Assembly (NCBI RefSeq): GCF_001426405.1
Contig: NZ_LMEP01000012.1
Span: forward strand, 820,707 to 884,706
From: Streptomyces sp. Root1304
GTDB lineage: Bacteria; Actinomycetota; Actinomycetes; Streptomycetales; Streptomycetaceae
Reading direction: 5' to 3'
DNA length: 64,000 nucleotides
Under the pieces are notes generated by a model, which saw nothing but the letters and a program-made list of their open reading frames with translations, had not been told where the DNA came from and made no database searches. This document shows, piece by piece, positions 29,890 to 39,279 of the stretch; position 1 is the first letter of the stretch; each line of letters begins with the position of its first letter. The translations under genes were made by a program, and so were the position numbers.

Positions 29890-30735
29890 GTGGCCCGCAT
29901 CGTCGGCGTACACGGCATCGGTTGGTCCTGGCGGTCGCGCGAGGAGATGCACGAGACGTGGCACGGAGCACTGACCACGGGACTCAAGAACATCCGCTAC
30001 GCCGACGCCGCGACGGTGTCGTTCGAAGCGGCCTACTACGGACACCTGTACAACGCCGGCACGGGCAAGTCCGGCGGTGGCGCGCTCTACACCGCCGCCG
30101 ACGTGGCCGACGGCTTCGAGTACGAACTCCTGGAGGCCATGGCAAGGGAGGCGGACCCGGCGGCCTTCGACGAGGACAGTGACGAGCCGGCCTCCAAGGG
30201 GGGCGTCGTCCGCGGCGCCCAGGCCTGCCTCAGCATCCTGGAGCGGACGCCGTACCTCGGCGGAATGACCGCCTCGGTCCTCATCCGCCAGATCAAGCAG
30301 GTGCACCGGTACTTCGAGGAACCGGCACTCGGCGAGGAGATCCGGGCCGAGCTGGAGACGGCGATCCAGGAGGACACCCGGGTGGTCCTCGCCCACTCGC
30401 TGGGCAGCGTGGCCGCCTACGAGGTCCTGTGGAAGCTCAAGGACGTCCGGATCGACACCCTGGTCACCATGGGTTCGCCGCTCGGGCTGAAGTCCATCCG
30501 CCGCCGTCTGGCCCGCTCGGCCGACGCGGAGCCGGGACGCCCGCCGTCCGTCCGCCGCTGGGTGAACGTGGCCGCGGAGCAGGACGTCGTCGCTTTGCGC
30601 AAGAAGCTGAAGACCCTCTACAACGACGAGGTCGAGGACTTCGTCGTCGCCAACCCCCTGCTCCACATGCACGACTGCACCCGCTACCTCGCCAACCTGC
30701 GGACCGCTCGCGCCGTCGAGGCAGCTCTTGGGTGA
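29890..30735 (+). CDS. Alpha/beta hydrolase (lipase-like), first gene of three-gene NTPase system
   Basis: A 281-residue protein if started at GTG 29890, which has GGGGGAGG four bases upstream; the ATG at 29860 (291 residues) lacks a ribosome binding site. The N terminus MARIVGVHGIG is the oxyanion strand of alpha/beta hydrolases. VVLAHSLGSVAAYE holds the nucleophile Ser170 (A-H-S-L-G, a GXSXG variant), with candidate acid Asp232 (AAEQDVVAL) and His261 (LLHMHDCTRYL). LVTMGSPLGL follows the elbow, as in lipase/PGAP1-like enzymes. There is no signal peptide, so it acts in the cytoplasm or at the inner membrane face. Its last 8 bases overlap the next gene, implying coupled synthesis. A membrane-lipid or ester-hydrolysing effector role is inference. 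Confidence 0.85.
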   Translation: MARIVGVHGIGWSWRSREEMHETWHGALTTGLKNIRYADAATVSFEAAYYGHLYNAGTGKSGGGALYTAADVADGFEYELLEAMAREADPAAFDEDSDEPASKGGVVRGAQACLSILERTPYLGGMTASVLIRQIKQVHRYFEEPALGEEIRAELETAIQEDTRVVLAHSLGSVAAYEVLWKLKDVRIDTLVTMGSPLGLKSIRRRLARSADAEPGRPPSVRRWVNVAAEQDVVALRKKLKTLYNDEVEDFVVANPLLHMHDCTRYLANLRTARAVEAALG

Positions 30736-33700
30736 GCGGTGGTTCCTCCTGGCGGGGGAGGGCGCGTACGGCGAGGGCACCGGCCTGGCGCGGCTCGAAC
30801 ACGTACCGGACGAACTGAAGGCGATGCGCCGCACACTCCAGGACCTGGGGATGCGGGAGATCCGCAGGCCCGGGGGAGCCTCGGGGGAGCGGGGCCTGCA
30901 CGAGGTGTGCGGGGACCTCGGTGACTGGCTGGAGACCGTGCGGAGCGGTGCGCAGGAGCCGCCGCTGTCGCTGTTCGTCTACTGCACGGGACACGGCGAG
31001 GTGAAGGCGGGCTCCAGTTGGGGCCTGGCCCTGCCGACGAGTACGCGGGGGAACAAGCGTCTCGTCAAGCCGGTAGACGTGATGGAGACCTTGTACGGGG
31101 ACGAGGAACCCAGGAAGCCCCTCTTCGACCAGGTGGTCCTCGTCCTCGACGCCTGCTACTCCGGGCCCGGCGCGGCCGATGCCATGGAGACCCTCCGGGG
31201 TCAGGCCGCCGTCGGGAACGTCGACTACGACGCCTGGGTGATCGCGACGGCCCGCAGAACACAGGAGGCCGGACAGCTCGCCTTCGCCCGCGCCTTCGGC
31301 AAGGCGCTCGACGAGAGCCGCGGCACGTCGGAGTTCATCGAGCCCACGGTCCTCGTGGAGCGGGTCAACAGGCACCTGTCGACGGACAAGCAGGAGGTCT
31401 GGGTGCACTCCGTCGGCCGCGGGAGCTGCCGCGCGCTGCCCGACCCGGCGCACATGCCCCGTATCTCCCCCGACTGGCTCGACCGCGACCCCCACTTCGA
31501 CGAGTGGTCCCACCTCGCACGCGGCCGCAGCGGACCGCGTCAGGAGGGCTGGTACTTCTCCGGCCGGGCCGAGGAACAGCAGCGTCTCCGCGAGTTCATC
31601 GCCGGCGGAGGACCGGCCGGGCCGCTCATCCTCAGGGGCGCGGCCGGGGTCGGCAAGAGCGCGCTGCTGGGGCACCTGGCCGTGTGCGGGAAGCCCGAAT
31701 GGCGGCGGCTGTTACCGCCCGTCGTCCGGCGCCGGAGCGGCGGCCTGATCCTCCCGGACGACTCCGTGCACGCGCTGGTGACCGCCCAGGACGCCACCGT
31801 GTCGAACCTGGCCCGGCGGATCGGCCTGGCGCTCGGCCTCGGCCTGAGGGGCGCCCCGACGCCGGACGAGCTGTGTGAGGCCCTGGAGCCCCTGCCTCCC
31901 CGGACCGTGCTGGTGGACGACCTCCACCTGGCCGAGGACGACCTCACGGCCCTGGTCACGGAGCTGCTCGACCCGCTTGCCGAGTACGCGCGGACCACTG
32001 TCATCGCCTCGGCCGGTCACGACCACGCCGCCGACGCGGTGTGGCAGGACCGTCAGCTGCCGGTCTTCCAGCTCGGCACCGACGACGAGGGCGTCCGCGC
32101 CTATGTCGACGCACGCCTGCGCCATGCCCCGACGGCGGGTAGGGGCACCCACGGCCTCCCCTCCCGGAGGGGCGCCGGCGCCATCGCCGCCGCCTGCCAC
32201 GGACACTTCGGAGCGGCGGTCCACGCGGTCGACGCCTTCCTCCGTACCCCGCACGACCGCGACGGCGGGGCGAGCGCGAGGGACGCGGCGGCGACGCAGC
32301 TGCGGATCTTCCATCTGAGCCTGCTCGCCTCCCGGGACCACTCGGATGCCTGGTGCCGGGCGATGCTGGAGCCGGTGCGGGCCGCGGCCGCCTGCGGGCA
32401 CGAGGCAGGCCTGAGCGCCGAGCACTGGGCGGCCCTCGCCACGGCCGCGGACCGCTCCGGAGGGACGTACGGCCCCGAGGAGGCGAGGGAGGCCGCGGAA
32501 CTGCTGTCCACCGTGGTGACGAACACCGCGGACACGGCGAACAGCGCGGGCAGCGGTACGGGCAGGGACGCCGGCACACGTACGGGAACGGGTACGGGTA
32601 CGCGGACGGGAAGCGGCTCGCTCCCCGCCCCGCCCCCGGCGTGGCGCCTCGCCACCCCCCTCGCGCCGCAGCCCCGCGGGCGGGAGTTCGCCGAGGCCGT
32701 ACGGGACTGCCTGCCCGTCCACGCGTCCGAGGAGTCCGGGATCGACTGGGCCGCCGACACGGCGCTGACCGCCCTGTTCGCGGACGCCTCCTACCCCTTC
32801 CGCAAGGAGTTCGCCGCCGAACGGTCCTCGCTGGCCTTCCTGACCGCGTTGCCCGGCGGCGCGCTCGCCCGGCACCTGGACGCCGGAGGGGGCCCGGCCC
32901 TGCCGGAGGCCGTCGACGCGGGCGTACGGGCGCAGAAGCCCGGACTCTCCCCGGCGGAGCGGGTGTTCCAGGTGAAACTGGCCCTGCTCCGGTCCGGAGA
33001 GGGCGGACACGATCTGGACCCGCGCGGCGCCGGCGCCGGGGTCGACATCCTGTGGGCCACCCACAGGGACACGGTGGCCGTACCCGACCTCCTGGCGGTC
33101 GCGGGCGGCGCGGAGGGCGACGGCTTCGTGGTGACCACCCACGGCGACGCGTCCGTACGGCTGTGGAACCTGGCGGACGGCACCCAGCTGGACGACACCG
33201 TGCCGTCCGAGGACGGCGGCATCGCCACGCACATGGCGCTCGCGGTCGTCGACGGCGCACCCGTCGTCGCGCTCGTCGCGGACGGCGCGGGACTGCTGTG
33301 GTGGCCGCTGACGGACCGGGCCCCGGAGCCGCTGGCCGCCCTGGACGGGGCGACGGCGGTCTCGCTGCACGGCGACGGGCTGCTCGCCGTCGCCAGGGGC
33401 GCGCGGATCGAGGTCGTCGCCGTGGACGGCACCGGGCCGACCAGGTCGTTCACCGTGCCGGGATCGAGCGGTGTGACCCAGGTCCATCTGGGGGGCGAGA
33501 CCGGTGACGTACGGCTCGTCGCCACCACCGACTTCGGCACCGTGACCACCCGCGTCCTGGACACCGGAGTGTCGGCGCTGCGACGTCAGCCGTTGCTCAT
33601 GCCCGCGACGCAACACGCCGTGGTGTCGTCGACCGGCCGCACCCTGGGGATGCTCGACCAGGGCGGCGGGCTGTTCGTGTGGGACGAGAGCCGTGGGGTG

Positions 33701-34024
33701 CGGGGCCTCGAACTCCCCGCCGCGCGTGACGGGGCGGTCGTGCTCGCCGTCGGCGACAGCCTGGCGGCGGCGGCCGGCGACGCGAAGAACCCCTGGCTGC
33801 GCGTCCTCCCGGTCAGCTCCGGCGACGCACGCCCGGCGCCCCGGCTGCCGCTGCCGGACCAGCCGCTCGCGCTCGCCTTCGACGCGGACGGCTCCCACCT
33901 GATGGTGGCCGACGTACGGGGAGTGTTCTGCCTCGACGTCAGCCCCGACCCGCCCGGGCCGGATCGGTCCCCGCCGTCTCCGGGCGACTCCGATCCGCCC
34001 CGATCGGCCCCGACCCGTTCCTGA
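30728..34024 (+). CDS. Caspase-like peptidase fused to STAND-type NTPase and beta-propeller-like C terminus
   Basis: A 1098-residue protein starting at TTG 30728, overlapping the preceding gene. The first 240 residues are a clan CD caspase-like fold with the dyad His89 (YCTGHGEV) and Cys143 (LVLDACYSG). A WYFSGR boundary near residue 276 leads to the NTPase: Walker A GAAGVGKS (304-311) and Walker B TVLVDDLHLA (393-402). A helical region follows, with a Gly/Thr repeat linker (about 610-640). The C-terminal 330 residues contain WD40-like strands (DASVRLWNLADG, GGGLFVWDESRG). The last 25 residues are Pro/Ser-rich. In-frame TTA at 31712-31714 (Leu329) makes translation bldA-dependent. The fusion suggests a ligand-sensing, NTP-switched protease. 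Confidence 0.9.
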   Translation: MGERWFLLAGEGAYGEGTGLARLEHVPDELKAMRRTLQDLGMREIRRPGGASGERGLHEVCGDLGDWLETVRSGAQEPPLSLFVYCTGHGEVKAGSSWGLALPTSTRGNKRLVKPVDVMETLYGDEEPRKPLFDQVVLVLDACYSGPGAADAMETLRGQAAVGNVDYDAWVIATARRTQEAGQLAFARAFGKALDESRGTSEFIEPTVLVERVNRHLSTDKQEVWVHSVGRGSCRALPDPAHMPRISPDWLDRDPHFDEWSHLARGRSGPRQEGWYFSGRAEEQQRLREFIAGGGPAGPLILRGAAGVGKSALLGHLAVCGKPEWRRLLPPVVRRRSGGLILPDDSVHALVTAQDATVSNLARRIGLALGLGLRGAPTPDELCEALEPLPPRTVLVDDLHLAEDDLTALVTELLDPLAEYARTTVIASAGHDHAADAVWQDRQLPVFQLGTDDEGVRAYVDARLRHAPTAGRGTHGLPSRRGAGAIAAACHGHFGAAVHAVDAFLRTPHDRDGGASARDAAATQLRIFHLSLLASRDHSDAWCRAMLEPVRAAAACGHEAGLSAEHWAALATAADRSGGTYGPEEAREAAELLSTVVTNTADTANSAGSGTGRDAGTRTGTGTGTRTGSGSLPAPPPAWRLATPLAPQPRGREFAEAVRDCLPVHASEESGIDWAADTALTALFADASYPFRKEFAAERSSLAFLTALPGGALARHLDAGGGPALPEAVDAGVRAQKPGLSPAERVFQVKLALLRSGEGGHDLDPRGAGAGVDILWATHRDTVAVPDLLAVAGGAEGDGFVVTTHGDASVRLWNLADGTQLDDTVPSEDGGIATHMALAVVDGAPVVALVADGAGLLWWPLTDRAPEPLAALDGATAVSLHGDGLLAVARGARIEVVAVDGTGPTRSFTVPGSSGVTQVHLGGETGDVRLVATTDFGTVTTRVLDTGVSALRRQPLLMPATQHAVVSSTGRTLGMLDQGGGLFVWDESRGVRGLELPAARDGAVVLAVGDSLAAAAGDAKNPWLRVLPVSSGDARPAPRLPLPDQPLALAFDADGSHLMVADVRGVFCLDVSPDPPGPDRSPPSPGDSDPPRSAPTRS
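32550..32612. repeat. Degenerate hexamer repeat inside the caspase/STAND gene
   Basis: Imperfect ACGGGT/ACGGGA-type units encode a Gly/Thr/Arg linker. The frame is kept, so it is a spacer rather than a lesion. Confidence 0.6.
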
Positions 34025-34049
34025 CGACCGACCGCAGTGAGGAGGCAAG

Positions 34050-37000
34050 ATGACGGCTCTGGACTCCGTCTCGGCACGCGAGGGTGTCATCGGCGCGCTG
34101 CTCGCCCTCGACGGCATCCTGGCGAAGCGTCAGGAGGGCGCGCCGCGCACGCCCTCCGGCGTCCTGCTCGAACGACTCCACACGCGGGGTCTCCGGCCCC
34201 TGCTCCGGGACGCGGAGCGGAGGGGGCTGCGGGGCGCGGGGCTGGGCATCCCGGACCGGTTCGTGACCGACGGCTCCGGGCGCGTCAGCCTCGAACTCCT
34301 CGTCGACCTGCTCTCGGACCCGAAGGCCTGCGAGGGCCCGTACGCCGAGCTGGTGACGCACCTCCAGGAGGTCGAGGGCCTGGAGGACGACCTCTCCCAG
34401 CTGTACGAGTGGGCCTGCGCACCCGACAGCGGCCCGCACGCCCCCGAGACGGACGCACCAGGGACGGACGCCCCCGGCACGGACGCCCCCGAGAAGGCCA
34501 CCGTCGGGGAGGCCGCCGCCGTGGGCACCTCCGCCACCCACCTGAACGCCACCATCCGCCACGCCGGTGGCGACCCGGACCTGCCTCCCACGGTCTGGGC
34601 GGCCCGGTTCGCCCTGGAGAGCAAGGCCGGCGACACCGCCGCCGGACACGACGAAGCGGTCCGGGAGCTGACCGGCATCACCAGGAAGTGGAACTCCGTC
34701 GCCCCGGCCACCAACAGGGCCTCCGACAGCGGCGCCGAGCCCGTACGGACCCTGCTCTTCCAGCTGGGGTTCGACGAGGAACTCAAGGGGGACCCGAAGC
34801 CGAGGCTGACGGTCCCCGGCCTGCTGCCACCGAGCCGCGTCGACGACACCACCGTGGCCCTGCCCGCCGCCCTCCGGCTGCTGTCGCGGACCCTCGGCGC
34901 CCCCGAACTGGCCTACCCCGGGACCCGGACCCTGGCCGCCGGCAAGTACGCCCAGCCCCACCTCAACCCGACGACGCAGTTCCTGCCCATGGACCCCGAC
35001 GAGGCGGCCCTGCGCGCCGACGCCTGCGGGGGCACGCTCGTCCATCCCGGGCAGGGCGGCTGGTTCCGTACCACCGCCGGAGACACGACCCCGACACTCG
35101 CGGTCGCGGACCCCGGTCTCACCCTGGCGGGCGCGGCCCGCGCCTACTGGGGCGAGGCCTGGGACGACTGGGCGCGGAGCTGGCACACGCGCACCCTGAA
35201 GGCCACCGACTGGAGCCTCTACGACTGGACGCAGACACAGCCCAACCAGCAGCGCCTCCCCGACATCCGCACCGACCAGGTCGACAGCCTCGTGGCGATC
35301 TTCCAGGAACCGGAACGCAAGGTGGCCGTCCTGGGAGGGCCGTCCGGTTCCGGGAAGAGCTGCATCGCCCGCTGCACGGCACGCGCGCTCGCCGAGACCG
35401 GGCGGCGGGTGATCGTGCTCGTCCCCGACAACCGGGCGTTCCCGAGCGGTGACGTCCTCGCCGAAGGCGTACGGCACGCCCTCGGCAGTCTCGGGCCCCC
35501 GGACCGGCCGGAGTCCGGCTGCCCCGTCGTCATCCTCGACGCCATCCGGCCGATGGGCGAGACGGACGTCGACCACGTGCTGCCCGCCGTGTCGGCGGAG
35601 CTCGGCGTCAGCGTGCTCGCCTGCCTGGAGTACGACATCAACTCCCACCACGACTGGCAGGCGGCGAACCTCACCGTCGTCCACTCCGTCGTCCGCCCCG
35701 CCGCCCTCCTCGACCTGGCCTTCCGCGCCCGGGAGATCCACGGGGACACGGTCGCGGGGAACGCCCGCTTCGTCGAGGCGCTGGCACGCCGCTGCGGCCA
35801 CGACCTCAGCAACTTCGTCAAGGGGCTGTGCGACTACCGGGGCGGGAACGACAGGCCCGAGCGCCTGGAGGAGGAACTGCGGGCGACCTTCAAGGGCGAC
35901 CCCGACCTGGGGGCCGACACACAGGACCTGGCCGCCGTCGTCGCGGCCGTCTCCCTGCTCGGCGGGAACGTGGCCGTCCCCGAGGGGGAGCGCGCCAACC
36001 TCTTCAGGCTCGGCGCCGCCCCGGACGGAGTCGCCGACCGGCTCCGCTTCCCCAGCCAGGCCGACTGCCGCACGATCCTGGACGCCCACGCCGAGCTCGA
36101 GCACCCCGACGAGGCGACCCGGCCGCGCCGCCACGACCAGGTCGCCGACCTCGTCGCCAAGGAACTCTTCCGTGACCTGGAGGACCGCCGCAGCGGGCTG
36201 CTGCCCGTGCTCCGCGGCGCGCGCCTGTACGACGAGCGCACCTGCCGGACCCTCGCGGAGCGCCTGCTGGACCCGGATCACGAGGACGACTTCGCCAAGT
36301 GGCGCCGGAAGGCCTCCCCGGTGGCCATCGCGCTGGTGCTGCTCGCGATGGACTCCTCACTCGGCGAGAGGGTGATCGGCAGGCTCCTGAAGACCCTCGT
36401 GACGCGGCTGCCCGAGACCACCCTGGGATCCGCACGCGACCTGCTGGCCGTGATCCGGGCGATCCACCGGCACCGGCACCGCTTCAGCGACTCCCAGTTC
36501 GACACCCTCGCCGACTGGATGGTGCGGCGGTTCGGGGACCTGCTGGAGTCCAGGCCGAGGGCCGGCGACGGGCTCTACAGCGTGCTGGAGCAGCTCAGCC
36601 GCTTCCACGATCCGCGCCTCGACGAGATCGTCGCCACGCGCGGATCGGAGACCCTGATCCGCCTCAACCCCGACAAGGCCCTCGACTACCGCACGGTCAG
36701 CCGGGTCGAACGCCTGGTGCGCCGCGCCGCCAACGACATCGGCGAGCCGGAGTACGCCTCCTGGGTCCAGAACGAGGCCGAGGTCCGCAAGCTCCTCGAC
36801 CACGACCCCGACCCCACCCGCGGCATCGCGCTGTACGTCGCGTCCCTCGTCCTCCGGGCGCGCTACGACCCCGACTACGAGGACTGGGACATCGTCTTCG
36901 TCCGGCACGAGACGCGCATCCGGCAGGCGCTGCGGCACACGGACGCGGTGGACCTGCGGTTCGCGCTGGAGGAGGCCCGCGACTACCAGCTCGCCTTCGT

Positions 37001-39176
37001 CACCAAGCTGCTCAACGACAAGAAGATCAACAAGGGGGAGGGCTTCGGCGTCGCCATCCACAACGCCCTGCGCACGGCGACCCCCACGGACGCGGCCCTG
37101 CTGCTGCGGACGACCAGCGAGATCCACGACTACACCGCCCGCCACGCGCTGTACGGCGACCGGGCGGAGCGCCCCGACGTCGGTCTCGCCCGCACCCTCG
37201 CCCAGCAGGTACGGGGCAACCAGGACGCCAAGGGCGCCGGTCTGCTGCTCTCGGCGACGGCGCGCGTCGACGAGCTGTTCCTCACCGAGAAGAAGGGCTT
37301 CTGCCAGTTCCTCGCCGAGGAACTCGGCAAGGACTGGGTGCACGCCCGGCTGGAGGAGGACCCGCGGATCTCCATCCAGTACCACCTGATCAAGGGGATC
37401 TGGGAGGCCAACGCCTCCTTCCGGGAGGAGTGCCTGGACCTGTTCGTGGACGTGGTCGCCAGGGCGCTGAACCGCTCGATGCGGCCCTGGGGCCCGCAGG
37501 CCGCCCTGCTGCTCGGGCAGGACGAGGAGTTCGGGGCGGAGTTCCTGGAGAAGCTCGGCCGGCACGTCGCGGACAAGAGGCTCTTCGACGGGATGAAGGA
37601 GGCGCCCATCGCGGACGCCCGGCGCTACTTCCACCAGTTGGGCCGTGCCATGTACCAGGGGCTGCCGGGCCAGTACGTCAACGAGCACGACGCGGCCGTC
37701 TTCATCGAGCGCATGGCCTCCGCCTCGCCCTCGTCGTCGGCGCTGTGCGCCCGTGAGGTCGCCCGGACGCTGGTCGACGGCGGTGTGCCGGTGGGGGACG
37801 CCGGGCTGTGGGTGCTGCGGAAGGAGGGCACCGAGACCCCGGAGTCGGTGGGACGGCGCTGGGGCGCGCAGATCAGCCGAGGGGCCAGTGCCAACCAGGT
37901 GACCGAGGTGATCAACGTGCTGGCCGGGCTGAACGGCGCCACCGCCTCGGCGACCCTCGGCTATCTGAAGGGCAAGGAGATGGTCCGGCGCGGGCGCAAG
38001 TACAGCCTGCTGCGGGACAAGGTGCGCCAGGCCGTGTACAACGACCCCGTCGAGGCGGCCCGGCTGCTGACGGCGGTGGAGCGGGCGACCGCCGGCGCCG
38101 GTGTCGAGCTGATGCGCGACCTGCAGGGCGAGAGCGGAGCCTGGAACGCCTTCACGAGCGAGGTCGCCCACATCCAGCACCCCACCCAGCAGTACCAGGT
38201 CGTCCGTCAGCTGGTGGCGCTCGGGCTGCGGTCGGGCGGCAGGCACTCGAAGTGGGTGGACAACCTCGGCAAGCGGCACGAGGCGACGGTGCGACAGGTG
38301 ACCAGCCCGGCCGCGCTCGCCGACGTCCTGCGGCTGGCCCTGATCTGGGACGCCGAGTGGGCCGGCCGGCTGGCCGCGGGCGTTCCCGGGCAGCGGCTGG
38401 CCAGAAGGCTCGGGTACGCGCGGGTGAGGGACCTGATGCACCTGCCCTCGCTGCTGTCGCTCCTCGTGAGGGCGGAAGCCGAGGAGCCCGTCCGGCTGCT
38501 GCTCGACGAACTGGAGGAGCTGCCGCCCGAGTCCCTGGTGAAGCGGCTCAACCCGTTCTCCGTCGACATGCTGCTGGACGTCGCGCTCAGGGTGCGGCCG
38601 GAGTTCGCCCACCGTCTGGCGCCCGCCGTGGCCGAGGCGGTCGACGCGCAGATACGGCGTGAGATGGTGCTCGACGAGGCGAAGCACTGGAACGAGATCG
38701 GCTGGATGGCGAACTCGCTGCACGCCATGAACCAGGGCGGGCTGCTCTCCCCGCAGATCCCGAAGCGCAGCCCGAACCCGTCCTATCCGTACGCCACCGC
38801 CTGGGGCGCGATGTGGCTGCCCCGCCAGAAGTGGACCGGGGAGACCCTCGACGGCGTGGCCGGGCACATCGTGAACCCGGCGGTCTCCGGCGCCCACTCG
38901 GTCTTCGTCGCCTACGCCTACGCGTCGGCCGAGGGCCGCACCACCGAGCTGCGCTCCCCGGACGGCGGCTGGCCCGCCCTCGGCAGGTGCAGCGCCCGCG
39001 CGGTCGCCGCCCTCCAGCGGATGTCCGCGGACGACCCGGCGCTGCGCACCGCGCTGCTCTCCCAGGAGACCGACCTGGTGGACCGGCTGGACCGGCCCAC
39101 GGCCCAGACGGACGCCTACGTGAAGGAAGCCCGCGCCTGGTTCGTCCCCGACGCCCGCACCGCCCGCCGGGCGTAG
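34050..39176 (+). CDS. Giant P-loop NTPase with long helical-repeat C terminus, third gene of the system
   Basis: A 1708-residue protein starting at ATG 34050 with GGAGG four bases upstream, 25 bases after the caspase gene. Residues 1-125 form an unrecognised helical domain. A TDAPG-repeat linker (about 131-150) separates it from a second N-terminal region. The NTPase has Walker A GGPSGSGKS (429-437) and Walker B PVVILDAIRPMG (about 492-503). Everything after about residue 600 looks like a long alpha-helical solenoid without catalytic motifs that I can name. No signal peptide or membrane helix is evident. It probably works as a sensor or scaffold with the caspase protein. The gene ends at an 18-bp hairpin shared with glnA. 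Confidence 0.88.
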   Translation: MTALDSVSAREGVIGALLALDGILAKRQEGAPRTPSGVLLERLHTRGLRPLLRDAERRGLRGAGLGIPDRFVTDGSGRVSLELLVDLLSDPKACEGPYAELVTHLQEVEGLEDDLSQLYEWACAPDSGPHAPETDAPGTDAPGTDAPEKATVGEAAAVGTSATHLNATIRHAGGDPDLPPTVWAARFALESKAGDTAAGHDEAVRELTGITRKWNSVAPATNRASDSGAEPVRTLLFQLGFDEELKGDPKPRLTVPGLLPPSRVDDTTVALPAALRLLSRTLGAPELAYPGTRTLAAGKYAQPHLNPTTQFLPMDPDEAALRADACGGTLVHPGQGGWFRTTAGDTTPTLAVADPGLTLAGAARAYWGEAWDDWARSWHTRTLKATDWSLYDWTQTQPNQQRLPDIRTDQVDSLVAIFQEPERKVAVLGGPSGSGKSCIARCTARALAETGRRVIVLVPDNRAFPSGDVLAEGVRHALGSLGPPDRPESGCPVVILDAIRPMGETDVDHVLPAVSAELGVSVLACLEYDINSHHDWQAANLTVVHSVVRPAALLDLAFRAREIHGDTVAGNARFVEALARRCGHDLSNFVKGLCDYRGGNDRPERLEEELRATFKGDPDLGADTQDLAAVVAAVSLLGGNVAVPEGERANLFRLGAAPDGVADRLRFPSQADCRTILDAHAELEHPDEATRPRRHDQVADLVAKELFRDLEDRRSGLLPVLRGARLYDERTCRTLAERLLDPDHEDDFAKWRRKASPVAIALVLLAMDSSLGERVIGRLLKTLVTRLPETTLGSARDLLAVIRAIHRHRHRFSDSQFDTLADWMVRRFGDLLESRPRAGDGLYSVLEQLSRFHDPRLDEIVATRGSETLIRLNPDKALDYRTVSRVERLVRRAANDIGEPEYASWVQNEAEVRKLLDHDPDPTRGIALYVASLVLRARYDPDYEDWDIVFVRHETRIRQALRHTDAVDLRFALEEARDYQLAFVTKLLNDKKINKGEGFGVAIHNALRTATPTDAALLLRTTSEIHDYTARHALYGDRAERPDVGLARTLAQQVRGNQDAKGAGLLLSATARVDELFLTEKKGFCQFLAEELGKDWVHARLEEDPRISIQYHLIKGIWEANASFREECLDLFVDVVARALNRSMRPWGPQAALLLGQDEEFGAEFLEKLGRHVADKRLFDGMKEAPIADARRYFHQLGRAMYQGLPGQYVNEHDAAVFIERMASASPSSSALCAREVARTLVDGGVPVGDAGLWVLRKEGTETPESVGRRWGAQISRGASANQVTEVINVLAGLNGATASATLGYLKGKEMVRRGRKYSLLRDKVRQAVYNDPVEAARLLTAVERATAGAGVELMRDLQGESGAWNAFTSEVAHIQHPTQQYQVVRQLVALGLRSGGRHSKWVDNLGKRHEATVRQVTSPAALADVLRLALIWDAEWAGRLAAGVPGQRLARRLGYARVRDLMHLPSLLSLLVRAEAEEPVRLLLDELEELPPESLVKRLNPFSVDMLLDVALRVRPEFAHRLAPAVAEAVDAQIRREMVLDEAKHWNEIGWMANSLHAMNQGGLLSPQIPKRSPNPSYPYATAWGAMWLPRQKWTGETLDGVAGHIVNPAVSGAHSVFVAYAYASAEGRTTELRSPDGGWPALGRCSARAVAALQRMSADDPALRTALLSQETDLVDRLDRPTAQTDAYVKEARAWFVPDARTARRA

Positions 39177-39197
39177 GGCCGCCGGGAACACGCCGAT

Positions 39198-39239
39198 GGG
39201 GGCCGTCCCTTCCTCCGCGAAGAGGAAGGGACGGCCCCC
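39198..39239. terminator. Bidirectional terminator between the three-gene system and glnA
   Basis: A perfect 18-bp stem (39198-39215 and 39222-39239) with a 6-base loop, in the 103-base gap between converging genes. Confidence 0.9.
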
Positions 39240-39279
39240 ATCAGTCAGGTCGTACGAAGGACCCGCGGCTCAGGGAGCT

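Noticed and set aside
29890..39176. The three-gene system as part of a prophage or integrative element
   Set aside because: No integrase, attachment repeat, tRNA target or phage structural gene was seen on either side, and G+C is like the neighbours.
31712..39191. Long minus-strand frames of 780-944 codons under the three-gene system
   Set aside because: Continuous high-GC frames opposite to genes with Walker, caspase and hydrolase motifs; composition is repetitive Gly/Arg/Val with no domains.
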